A stretch of DNA of 10,275 nucleotides from Kiritimatiellales bacterium (lineage in GTDB: Bacteria > Verrucomicrobiota > Kiritimatiellia > Kiritimatiellales > Pontiellaceae), in NCBI GenBank assembly GCA_013042165.1, contig JABDQT010000184.1, positions 1-10,275 of the forward strand, written 5' to 3'. The first letter of the stretch is position 1; the number at the start of each line of letters is the position of its first letter. The position numbers and the translations under genes were made by a program. Shown piece after piece: positions 1 through 6,366 of the stretch. Below the pieces are notes generated by a model, which worked only from the letters and a program-made list of their open reading frames with translations, was not told the DNA's origin and made no database searches.

Positions 1-222
1 AAGGCCAAGCCGCGCCCCGAATGTATCCTCAAGGTCAAGGAGCTGAAGCAGGACGATGAAGGCCGCATTGTCGGCTGGGAGATCGCGGAAACGCAGGAAG
101 ACGTCAACATGATCTGGATCAATCAGGATGATTGCATCCGCTGCGGCGCCTGCGTGGCCGCCTGCCCGGTCGATGCCATCAGCATCCAGAAGGTGTCGCT
201 GGTTACGGAACCGGTCACATAA
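1..222 (+). CDS. C-terminal part of a [4Fe-4S] ferredoxin-domain protein (5' end outside window)
   Basis: The frame is open from the first base and stops with TAA at 220-222, giving the last 73 residues of a protein. Residues 45-56 read CIRCGACVAACP, a textbook CxxCxxCxxxCP motif that binds one [4Fe-4S] cluster and is followed by a typical VDAI segment. Before it lies a charged stretch with one isolated cysteine (residue 8), so a second complete cluster is not visible. The part seen could be the tail of a ferredoxin or a ferredoxin module fused to a flavin-dependent oxidoreductase; the window cannot decide. It ends 81 bases before an APS reductase gene on the same strand, so a role as electron carrier in sulfate or sulfite reduction is a reasonable inference, not a demonstrated one. 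Confidence 0.75.
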   Translation, partial: KAKPRPECILKVKELKQDDEGRIVGWEIAETQEDVNMIWINQDDCIRCGACVAACPVDAISIQKVSLVTEPVT

Positions 223-261
223 ATGTATTCTGACGGAACAACAGGCTTTCTGGACACAAAT

Positions 262-288
262 CCATCCTGCCCATCCTGTCATCCTGTC
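262..288. repeat. Short direct repeat, three copies of CATCCTG
   Basis: Between the ferredoxin-domain gene and cysH the heptamer CATCCTG occurs three times, starting at 263, 272 and 280 (periods 9 and 8), and is followed by CTAAAAAAG. The repeat sits 15-40 bases upstream of the cysH start, in the leader of that gene. From memory, similar CATCCTGT-type tracts are scattered between genes in various environmental bacterial genomes, which would make this a dispersed intergenic repeat. One copy in one window cannot establish that. No strong hairpin was seen here. Confidence 0.5.
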
Positions 289-303
289 TAAAAAAGATCT
301 GCC

Positions 304-1026
304 ATGAATGATTATGAAAAACTGTTTGTCGGGGTGAGCCCGAAGGATTCGCTGGAGGTGCTCTCGCGCGCCATCGACCATTTCGGCAAAGACCTCTGCA
401 TGGCCACCAGTTTCCAGCTGGGCGGGCTGGTGCTGCTGGATATGCTGCATCAGGTCAACAAACCGGTGCGTGTCTTTTCCATCGACACCGGTCGTCTGCC
501 GGAAGAGACCTACGAGTGCGCCGAAGCGATCCGTCGGAAGTATGGCATCAATGTTGAATGGGTCTTCCCTCAATTCGAAGCCGTCCAGAAACTGGAGAGC
601 GAGAAGGGCCTGTTTTCCTTCAAGGAGAGTGTCGATAACCGCAAAGAGTGCTGCGGCATCCGCAAGGTCGAACCCTTGGGCCGTGCACTGGATGGATTCA
701 GCGCATGGATTACCGGCCGCCGGCAGGAGCAGGCCGATACCCGGAAGGCTCTCAGCTTTGTCGAAGCCGATCCGGTGCACCCCGGCATGGTGAAGATCAA
801 CCCGCTCATCCACTGGACCAAGGCCGACCTGTGGTTCTACGTTGAAGAACACGGCGTGCCCCACAACCGGCTCTACGACGAAGGCTACCTGTCGATCGGA
901 TGCGCCTGCTGCACCCGCCCCTGCAAGGAGGGCGAAGACGAGCGCGCCGGCCGCTGGTGGTGGGAAAGCACCGAGCACAAGGAGTGCGGCCTGCACCTCA
1001 ACTACAAGAACGGCGGCGGGATTTAG
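304..1026 (+). CDS. cysH: Assimilatory adenylylsulfate (APS) reductase, CysH family
   Basis: This cytoplasmic enzyme of sulfate assimilation reduces adenosine 5'-phosphosulfate to sulfite and AMP, normally with thioredoxin as reductant. The 240-residue length fits the family. A nucleotide-binding loop lies near residues 34-41, followed by VFSIDTGRLPEETY (57-70), GLFSFKES (102-109) and the ITGRRQEQADTR segment (136-147). The cysteine pair C116-C117 plus C200 and C203 form the CC...CxxC set that ligates a [4Fe-4S] cluster. That set marks APS reductases as opposed to cluster-free PAPS reductases. C228 in KECGLH (226-231) is the catalytic cysteine that forms the S-sulfo intermediate, and RWWWES precedes it as in known APS reductases. 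Two extra cysteines (C202, C207) flank the CxxC. The ATG at 304 has no clear Shine-Dalgarno site. The upstream [4Fe-4S] protein may be cotranscribed. Confidence 0.95.
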   Translation: MNDYEKLFVGVSPKDSLEVLSRAIDHFGKDLCMATSFQLGGLVLLDMLHQVNKPVRVFSIDTGRLPEETYECAEAIRRKYGINVEWVFPQFEAVQKLESEKGLFSFKESVDNRKECCGIRKVEPLGRALDGFSAWITGRRQEQADTRKALSFVEADPVHPGMVKINPLIHWTKADLWFYVEEHGVPHNRLYDEGYLSIGCACCTRPCKEGEDERAGRWWWESTEHKECGLHLNYKNGGGI

Positions 1027-1032
1027 GGGATA

Positions 1033-1055
1033 CGTATTGCGTATTGCGTATTGCG
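1033..1055. repeat. Heptamer tandem repeat, three copies of CGTATTG
   Basis: Eleven bases' distance or less after the cysH stop codon, CGTATTG is repeated perfectly three times (1033-1039, 1040-1046, 1047-1053) and is followed by CGGAAAA. It lies in the 139-base gap before the next likely start codon and codes for nothing convincing. It looks like a microsatellite-type or dispersed intergenic repeat. No U-rich terminator is associated with it, and no regulatory role can be read from the sequence. Confidence 0.7.
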
Positions 1056-1165
1056 GAAAAGGCCTCTTGCCGCAGGCATGTATTACCAGCCTCGAATTCC
1101 GTCTCTTCATGATTTCTGTTTCGTTATTGAATACGGGAGGCGATTCATTTACATTTCGCAATCCC

Positions 1166-1882
1166 ATGAAATGGTACGTGTTACAGATTGTGGTGATGGC
1201 GCTTGCAGTAAATGTTTTTGCGCTCGAAACCGCCGAGTTTGTTCAGGAGGCCGACGCCAAAGCCCTGCTCGCAAAGAAGTGCATCCGCGCCGAAACCAGC
1301 GGATTGATAGCGATCGGCTTCGATGCAGCCACCCGTGCGCTCGGCCGGAACGACCTGTTGAAAGCCGTCCGGAATGAATATACCCGCTCGATCTCGAAGA
1401 GCGGGAAGGTGGATATTGACGTCGTTGAAACCGCGCCCGGCAGATACCACTATTTCAACGACCGCAACAAGCGGGTCGACATCATTGAGCTGTATCGCAA
1501 GCAGACCGACGAAACCTCGTTCGACATCGTAATGCAGGCATCGGGAAAACGCTTCTTCGGCCGCTACGATGTAATCATCCATGTCCGCGTGATCGATGCA
1601 CTGGATGCCGGAGTCGTGTACACCGCCCGCATTCACGCCTACCCGCATAACGGTCCGATCCGCTTTCTGGCCCGCCGCACGGGAGCCATCGAACGCTACT
1701 TCCGGAAAAACACCCGCACCATCGACTGGGTGGCACGCACCATCTGCGAGGGCCTGGATCCCACGTTTGCCCTTCGAGAGCATGATGTAAAACAAACCGA
1801 CAGTCTTCTCGATGGAGGGGCGCACGCCGTGCGCCCGGGCGGAGAGGCCTCCGCCCCTCCAACACATGATCGACGCGGATAA
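1166..1882 (+). CDS. Hypothetical secreted or periplasmic protein with a repeat-derived C-terminal tail
   Basis: I do not recognise a family. The open frame extends further upstream, but the ATG at 1166 begins a good signal peptide: MKWYVLQ, a hydrophobic core, then VNVFA with likely cleavage before LETAE (about residue 19/20). The 238-residue product is therefore probably exported. The mature part is mixed alpha/beta with many charged residues, including aromatic/charged segments such as RYHYFNDRNKR and GKRFFGRYDV; no catalytic motif or later membrane helix is evident. An upstream in-frame ATG at 1109 would add 19 residues without improving the signal; a GGGAGG at 1135-1140 is too far from 1166 to be a normal ribosome site. 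The last 22 or so residues (from D216 on) are encoded by the GC-rich palindromic element at 1813-1861, so the original C terminus was probably shorter. The gene converges on the next one with a 6-base gap. Confidence 0.6.
   Translation: MKWYVLQIVVMALAVNVFALETAEFVQEADAKALLAKKCIRAETSGLIAIGFDAATRALGRNDLLKAVRNEYTRSISKSGKVDIDVVETAPGRYHYFNDRNKRVDIIELYRKQTDETSFDIVMQASGKRFFGRYDVIIHVRVIDALDAGVVYTARIHAYPHNGPIRFLARRTGAIERYFRKNTRTIDWVARTICEGLDPTFALREHDVKQTDSLLDGGAHAVRPGGEASAPPTHDRRG
1813..1861. repeat. GC-rich palindromic REP-like element at the 3' end of a gene
   Basis: An outer 10-bp perfect inverted repeat (TGGAGGGGCG at 1813-1822, CGCCCCTCCA at 1852-1861) encloses two overlapping hairpins. Hairpin 1 pairs GGGCGCAC (1818-1825) with GTGCGCCC (1829-1836) across a 3-base loop; hairpin 2 pairs GGGCGGAG (1837-1844) with CTCCGCCC (1849-1856) across a 4-base loop. 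Outer and inner stems share bases, so the two folds compete. There is no T-run on either side, so it is not a canonical intrinsic terminator, although it sits exactly between two convergent genes. In the forward frame it encodes GGAHAVRPGGEASAPP (residues 217-232 of the upstream gene). I believe such peptides recur as repeat-derived tails in PVC-type genomes; that is from memory and unverified. Confidence 0.7.
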
Positions 1883-1888
1883 AATCAG

Positions 1889-2383
1889 CTACCGGTCGCC
1901 CAGCGCATAGTGAAGCATGATGTTCTCGGTCTTGTTGAGCCGGCGACACGCTTCACGCGCAATATTCATCATCAGCATACCGAAAAGCCCGGGATCCGTG
2001 TGGTAGAGATGGAACAGCTTGTCGCGCGGAATCACCAGCAGCTCGGTATCCTCGACCGCCAGCGCACTCGCGGTATGCTGTTGAACAGCCATGACCGATG
2101 TTTCGCCAAAACACCCGCCCGCATCGAATTCATAAAGCTCCAGCGGGGTGCCATCGACATTTTCAATCATACGCACTTTGCCCGACCTGACGATGCGGAT
2201 ATGGCTGGGACTGTCGCCCTGCCGGAAGATGAATTCGCCCCTCCTGTAGTGCTCGGTTTCGAGCATGCGGAAGACGGTGTAGAGCTGGGCATCGTCCAGC
2301 CCGCCCAGAATCGATATCCTGTTGAGGATGGGCAGCACGTTTTCCACATCAATCAGCGGCAACCTGTATTTCTCGATGGCCAT
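1889..2383 (-). CDS. Stand-alone cyclic-nucleotide-binding-domain protein (Crp-type sensor domain, no HTH)
   Basis: The 164-residue protein is essentially one cNMP-binding beta-roll with short flanking helices. Visible are RRGEFIFRQGDSPSHIRIV (47-65), SGKVRMI (67-73) and the phosphate-binding cassette FGETSVMAVQQHTASALA (92-109), then LLVIPRDKLFHLY and a C-terminal helix. The length is about that of the sensor domain alone: there is no helix-turn-helix, kinase, cyclase or transporter part. In Crp the cassette carries an Arg before the Ser/Thr-Ala that holds the cyclic phosphate. Here that place is His103, so binding of cAMP or cGMP is doubtful and another ligand, or none, is possible. The start ATG is 2383-2381; GGAGAGG lies 17 bases upstream, too far for a standard site. 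It is transcribed divergently from the K+ channel gene. Confidence 0.85.
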   Translation of the reverse strand: MAIEKYRLPLIDVENVLPILNRISILGGLDDAQLYTVFRMLETEHYRRGEFIFRQGDSPSHIRIVRSGKVRMIENVDGTPLELYEFDAGGCFGETSVMAVQQHTASALAVEDTELLVIPRDKLFHLYHTDPGLFGMLMMNIAREACRRLNKTENIMLHYALGDR

Positions 2384-2462
2384 GCAGTCAGTATAGGAAA
2401 CCTCTCCAATTGCACCAGTCGATTCACCAACTCCCTGCGAAAAGAGTGATAGGCTTTACAAA

Positions 2463-2510
2463 CCGCCACGGGCGGAGTATTGGGTATTGAAGGCTGTCGA
2501 TTTGAATCGA
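2463..2510. promoter_or_regulatory. Inverted repeats in the divergent intergenic region
   Basis: The 168-base region between the divergent cNMP-domain gene and the K+ channel gene contains CCGCC-ACG-GGCGG (2463-2475) and the near-perfect palindrome TCGATT-TG-AATCGA (2497-2510). The second has the size and symmetry of a dimeric regulator's operator and lies about 40 bases upstream of the channel start. No convincing -35/-10 pair was found on either strand, so this is only a candidate control region. Confidence 0.25.
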
Positions 2511-2551
2511 GGTGCGCATGCTGGACTCTGAAGACAAGCAAGGACTCCCTG

Positions 2552-3265
2552 ATGATGGATAAAAAAACCATTAACGATATCGTTAACAGCACCGACCATA
2601 CCGCCGGCAGAGTATTCGTTTTCATCATCCAGTTTTTAATCCTGCTCTCCCTAATTACCTTTTCCATCGACACCCTGCCCAATCTATCCGAGAAAACCCA
2701 AAATATCCTGAACGTACTTGAAGTCGTAACGGTCGCCATTTTTACGGCTGAATACATCCTGCGGCTCGTGGTGGCGGACAGTAAAATCAGGTTTGCAACA
2801 AGCTTCTATGGCCTGGTCGATCTGGCAGCGATTCTGCCGTTCTATCTGACCACCGGTCTGGATCTTCGGGCGATCCGGAGTTTCCGCTTTCTGCGCCTGA
2901 TACGCATTCTGAAGATTTTTAAATACAACAAGGCCATCGGGCGTTTTCGGCGAGCCTTCGCGATCGCAAAGCAGGAACTGGTGCTGTTTGGTTTCGTTGC
3001 AGCCATTCTGCTCTACCTGTCCGCCGTCGGCATCTACTACTTCGAGAACGCGGCCCAGCCGGATTTGTTCAAATCCGTTTTCCATAGCATGTGGTGGGCG
3101 ATCACCACCCTGACGACCGTGGGGTATGGCGACGCCTACCCGATTACCGTGGGCGGAAAAATATTCACCTGCCTGGTCTTGATGATCGGGCTGGGGATTG
3201 TCGCGGTGCCTACCGGCGTGCTGGCCTCGGCGCTCACGCAAGCCCGCGACGAAGAGGCTAAATAA
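2552..3265 (+). CDS. Voltage-gated-type potassium channel (six transmembrane helices, Kv family)
   Basis: This inner-membrane tetrameric channel is K+-selective. Numbered from the ATG at 2552 (237 residues), hydrophobic helices fall at about 21-40 (S1), 55-75 (S2), 85-101 (S3), 106-125 (S4), 145-163 (S5) and 203-225 (S6). S4 carries a positive residue every third position (R106, R109, R112, R115, R118, K121), the voltage-sensor pattern. The pore loop has the selectivity filter TTVGYGD (188-194). The chain ends about 12 residues after S6, so no cytoplasmic cNMP, RCK or coiled-coil domain is fused. The frame opens upstream at a TTG (2480), but AAGGA at 2540-2544 places the start at 2552 or 2555. 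A stand-alone cNMP-domain gene lies divergently upstream, suggesting a possible partner encoded in trans. Roles in membrane potential or osmotic response are inferred. Confidence 0.93.
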   Translation: MMDKKTINDIVNSTDHTAGRVFVFIIQFLILLSLITFSIDTLPNLSEKTQNILNVLEVVTVAIFTAEYILRLVVADSKIRFATSFYGLVDLAAILPFYLTTGLDLRAIRSFRFLRLIRILKIFKYNKAIGRFRRAFAIAKQELVLFGFVAAILLYLSAVGIYYFENAAQPDLFKSVFHSMWWAITTLTTVGYGDAYPITVGGKIFTCLVLMIGLGIVAVPTGVLASALTQARDEEAK

Positions 3266-3289
3266 AGCTGATGGATATACACGCGTCTT

Positions 3290-3317
3290 CAGCGTCATGC
3301 GCGCTGTAATTTATTTA
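3290..3317 (+). terminator. Possible weak intrinsic terminator after the K+ channel gene
   Basis: CAGCGT (3290-3295) pairs with GCGCTG (3301-3306), five Watson-Crick pairs plus one G-U, around a 5-base loop. The stem is followed by TAATTTATTTA. The short stem and broken T-run make it a weak candidate. The position, 25 bases after the channel stop codon and before pfkA, is appropriate. Confidence 0.35.
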
Positions 3318-3363
3318 CGCGACCGGAGATGGATCTTTCACTGATTTTAAGCATAATCGAGCC

Positions 3364-4704
3364 ATGGATAAGATAGATTCCTCCATTTCCGTTATTTCGG
3401 ACTGCACCTACCCCACTCCGCTGAAATTTGCGGGGAGAGACTCTACGGCGGCGATTCGCTACCGCCGGGATTCCGACCGGATACATATTTTTCCGTGTTC
3501 GCGCGGTGGAGAGGAGCATGCAACCGCGCCAACGTTTGAACGGGCGGGCCCGCGTGAGTTCATCACGGGTGACCCGTCCCGGATGACGGCGGCCATTTTG
3601 ACCTGCGGCGGCCTATGCCCCGGACTGAACGATGTCATCCGCGGATTGGTGATGAGCTTAAGCCATCACTACGGGGTGAAAAAAATTCTCGGCGTCCGTT
3701 ACGGCTATGCCGGCCTCGTACCGAATGGACATTCTCCGCTGGAGCTCACGCCCGAAAACGTCGATGACATCCATCGCGATGGCGGCACCATTCTGGGAAC
3801 CAGCCGAGGCAGGCAGGATGTTCCGGCATCGGTGCAAACCCTGCTCGACTGGAAGGTGAACCTGCTGTTCATCATTGGCGGCGACGGTACGCAGCGGGGG
3901 GCGCTCGAACTGGCCGAGGAATTCAAGCGGCTGGATGCTCCGGTTGCGGTGATCGGCATTCCAAAGACCATCGACAACGACATCATGTGGGTTGATCAAT
4001 CGTTTGGCTTTGATACCGCCGTACAGATTGCCGCCCGGGTGGTGAACGATGCCCATGTAGAAGCAAAATCGGCGGAGCGCTGCATTGGCGTGGTAAAGGT
4101 GATGGGGCGCGACAGCGGTTTTATCGCCTCGAACGCGGCGCTGGCTTCGCTGGAGGCCAATGTGGTTCTGATTCCCGAAGTTCCGTTTTCGCTGCATGAG
4201 ACCGACGGATTGCTCGATTTCCTGGAACAGCGAATCCGCGAGAATGACCATGCCGTGATCGTAGTGGCCGAAGGGGCGGGACAGGAGCACTTCGGGAAGA
4301 ATTCCGACGCCGCGATAACGGATGCCAGCGGCAACAAGCAGCATCAGGATATTGGCGATCTGCTTTGCGAAAAGATCCAGCAGCATTTCGAGCTGAAGCA
4401 ACACCCCGTGAACATCAAGTATCTGGATCCTAGCTATTCGGTGCGCTCGGCATCGGCAAGCAGCACCGATCGGATTTATTGCACCCGTCTGGCGCACTCC
4501 GCCGTCCATGCGGCGATGGCCGGCAAAACCGGCATGATGGTGAGCCGATGGAGCGGCTGCTTCGCGCACATCCCGCTCGGCATGGTGACCCGGGGGCGGC
4601 GGAAGATCGATCCGACCGGAAGCCTGTGGCGCACCGTATTGGAGGCCACCGGTCAACCCTGCCTTTCCAACGGTGCGCATCCCGCACAGCAACCTCATTC
4701 ATGA
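3364..4704 (+). CDS. pfkA: ATP-type 6-phosphofructokinase, plant/protist-like (group II) PfkA family
   Basis: The enzyme phosphorylates fructose 6-phosphate to the 1,6-bisphosphate in glycolysis. In the 446-residue chain the core begins near FERAGPRE (58-65) and TCGGLCPGLNDVIR (80-93). The phosphoryl-donor loop is GGDGTQRGA (172-180). Gly175 at the donor-selecting place favours ATP; PPi enzymes usually have Asp there. PKTIDND (200-206) holds the catalytic Asp, with Lys201 as in group II enzymes. GFDTAV (215-220), MGRDSGF (247-253), IPEVPF (270-275), VAEGAGQ (301-307) and YLDPSYSVR (353-361) follow in family order. The Gly plus Lys combination and the order of these blocks resemble plant and trypanosome ATP-PFKs, not the 320-residue E. 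coli type. The first 57 residues are a poorly conserved extension. The ATG at 3364 lacks a clear ribosome site. A DUF432 gene follows after 9 bases. Confidence 0.93.
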   Translation: MDKIDSSISVISDCTYPTPLKFAGRDSTAAIRYRRDSDRIHIFPCSRGGEEHATAPTFERAGPREFITGDPSRMTAAILTCGGLCPGLNDVIRGLVMSLSHHYGVKKILGVRYGYAGLVPNGHSPLELTPENVDDIHRDGGTILGTSRGRQDVPASVQTLLDWKVNLLFIIGGDGTQRGALELAEEFKRLDAPVAVIGIPKTIDNDIMWVDQSFGFDTAVQIAARVVNDAHVEAKSAERCIGVVKVMGRDSGFIASNAALASLEANVVLIPEVPFSLHETDGLLDFLEQRIRENDHAVIVVAEGAGQEHFGKNSDAAITDASGNKQHQDIGDLLCEKIQQHFELKQHPVNIKYLDPSYSVRSASASSTDRIYCTRLAHSAVHAAMAGKTGMMVSRWSGCFAHIPLGMVTRGRRKIDPTGSLWRTVLEATGQPCLSNGAHPAQQPHS

Positions 4705-4713
4705 CAGGAAACG

Positions 4714-5508
4714 ATGATTATGGATTATCAAGAAATATGGACACCGCATGCCGTGGAGCGGGAGCAGGCACTCGAGCTGGGCCTGGGTCCGCTGCGCGTG
4801 TGGATCCACCGCGGTCAGCAGGAATGGCATATTGCACACGAAACGGAGCCGGGGTGTGAAGAGCGTTGCTTTGTTTCGGTCTCCAACGCACCATTCTCTG
4901 CGGAGCGCGACTGGACTCGCTGGATTCTGGATGATCAGGTCCAGCGCATCCAGCTCAAGCCGCAGTTGCCGGACCGCCCGCTCATTGTCCGACCCGAAAT
5001 GCCGATGTGCCTGATGCCTAAACAGTCGGTGCAGTTCTTCATCGGCATACCGGTCTGGCTGTCGATTACCTTCGGCACCAAGCACGGACAGGCGATCGAG
5101 ATCCCCTCTATGACGCTGTCCAACTCCTGGTTTGGCCCTTTCACGGAAGGAGAGCTGTGCTACTCCATGAAAACCACGGCCAAGCTGCACCAGCAGGATC
5201 TGCTCCCGTGCGCGCACCGCGTGGTCTTTCCGCTGGAAGTCCGCAATGCCTCCCAGGAAAAACTGAACTTCGAACGCTTTTGCCTGCGACCGCAATACCT
5301 TAATATTTTTCAGGGCAAGACCCGCCTTTGGACCAGCAAAGGCCGCGTCAGTTACCGCGGGGAAGACAATTGGAGCCGCATCGTCTATGCCGCGAACGCA
5401 CCGGAGTTCGACGAAGCCGGGCACATGCTTGGAAAGGCGCGCGAAGTCATGCAGCACGGGTCGCTTTTGAAAACATTCGACACTCTCAAGCAACGGGTTG
5501 AAATATAA
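4714..5508 (+). CDS. DUF432 family protein, companion of an MscS-type channel
   Basis: The 264-residue protein has no signal peptide or clear membrane helix and appears soluble and beta-rich. Segments that fit DUF432 as I know it are RPLIVRPEMPMCLMPKQSV (88-106), FFIGIPVWLSITFG (108-121) and LSNSWFGPFTEGELCYS (135-151), with RVVFPLEVRN (169-178) and IFQGKTRLWTS (198-208) later. The biochemical function is unknown. Its stop codon is 2 bases before the mscS ATG, so the two genes are almost certainly cotranscribed and probably translationally coupled. A regulatory or accessory role for the channel is inferred from this. The start is ambiguous: AGGAA at 4706-4710 is 3 bases from the ATG at 4714 and 9 bases from an in-frame ATG at 4720, so MDYQEIW at 4720 may be the true N terminus. 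Confidence 0.85.
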   Translation: MIMDYQEIWTPHAVEREQALELGLGPLRVWIHRGQQEWHIAHETEPGCEERCFVSVSNAPFSAERDWTRWILDDQVQRIQLKPQLPDRPLIVRPEMPMCLMPKQSVQFFIGIPVWLSITFGTKHGQAIEIPSMTLSNSWFGPFTEGELCYSMKTTAKLHQQDLLPCAHRVVFPLEVRNASQEKLNFERFCLRPQYLNIFQGKTRLWTSKGRVSYRGEDNWSRIVYAANAPEFDEAGHMLGKAREVMQHGSLLKTFDTLKQRVEI

Positions 5509-5510
5509 TC

Positions 5511-6362
5511 ATGGAAACATTCTACAATTGGTTTTCGCTGCACTCGAGAACGATCATCCTTTGCGCACTGCTGCTCGGAGTCGGCCTGCCCCTGCTGAAG
5601 CTTACCGGATATCTGATCCGCAAGGGCTTGAGGAAAAAGGTCAGCGAGCAGTCCATCATGCTGCTCAGCAAAGGGGTGGTTTACCTTGGATCGACCGTCA
5701 TCATCCTGATGACACTGCAACAGACGGGCGTCAAACTAGGCACCTTGCTGGGTGCTGCAGGCATCGCCGGCGTGGCGATTGGATTCGCATCGCAGACCAG
5801 CCTGTCCAACCTGATTAGTGGTCTGTTCCTGATCTGGGAACGCCCTTTTGAAGTCGGCGATGTACTCCATTCCGGCAGCGACCATGGGATCGTCTATTCG
5901 ATCGATCTGCTCTCGATCCATCTGCGCACCTTCAACAACCAGTTGATCCGGATACCCAACGAAACGCTGATCAAATCCTCGTTCACCAACGTGACCCGCT
6001 TTCCGATCCGGCGCATGGATATTGAAATCGGAGTGGCTTACAAGGAGGATATCCAGAAGGTGATCGATATCCTGAAGGATGTGGCCGATCGGAATCCCTA
6101 TTGCCTGGACGAGCCTGCGCCGGTCATTGTTTTCAAAGGGTTCGGGGATTCCGCACTGGAGTTCCTGTTCGGGCCGTGGTTTGCAAAAACCGACTACATC
6201 GCGCTGCGCAACAGCCTGCTCATGGAGGTGAAAAGCCGCTTTGATGAAGAAGGTATCGAAATCCCCTTCCCGCACCGAACACTCTATGCGGGTGAAGCAA
6301 CCAGGCCGTTCCCCGTGCATGTTGTTCCGACACCGGAACCCCCGAAGGAAGGCACTCCGTGA
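5511..6362 (+). CDS. Small-conductance mechanosensitive channel (MscS family)
   Basis: This inner-membrane heptameric channel opens under membrane tension to release solutes after hypo-osmotic shock. The 283-residue length equals that of E. coli MscS. Helices are at about 13-33 (TM1), 52-70 (TM2) and 77-108 (TM3). The pore helix has the Gly/Ala pattern LLGAAGIAGVAIGFASQ (79-95), followed by the hinge SLSNLISGLFLI (97-108). The beta domain begins at RPFEVGD (111-117) and includes VYSIDLLSIHLRTFNNQLIR (128-147) with IPNETLI (148-154). The alpha/beta cage ends with the family signature GIEIPFPHRTLY (248-259), and a Pro-rich tail of about 20 residues follows. The ATG at 5511 has no nearby Shine-Dalgarno site. 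It lies 2 bases after the DUF432 stop, so expression probably depends on coupling to that gene. Confidence 0.95.
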   Translation: METFYNWFSLHSRTIILCALLLGVGLPLLKLTGYLIRKGLRKKVSEQSIMLLSKGVVYLGSTVIILMTLQQTGVKLGTLLGAAGIAGVAIGFASQTSLSNLISGLFLIWERPFEVGDVLHSGSDHGIVYSIDLLSIHLRTFNNQLIRIPNETLIKSSFTNVTRFPIRRMDIEIGVAYKEDIQKVIDILKDVADRNPYCLDEPAPVIVFKGFGDSALEFLFGPWFAKTDYIALRNSLLMEVKSRFDEEGIEIPFPHRTLYAGEATRPFPVHVVPTPEPPKEGTP

Positions 6363-6366
6363 ACCA

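Noticed and set aside
842..1165. Upstream extension of the reading frame of the secreted protein, overlapping cysH
   Set aside because: The overlapping part is the out-of-frame shadow of cysH with Ala/Thr/Arg-rich composition; the signal peptide starting at 1166 marks the real beginning.
3658..4698. Long open frame on the minus strand opposite pfkA
   Set aside because: pfkA on the plus strand has all family motifs; the antisense product is low in recognisable structure and is a by-product of GC-rich codon use.
4699..5493. Minus-strand open frame opposite the DUF432 gene
   Set aside because: It mirrors the DUF432 gene almost end to end, has no recognisable domain, and the plus-strand gene fits its operon and family.
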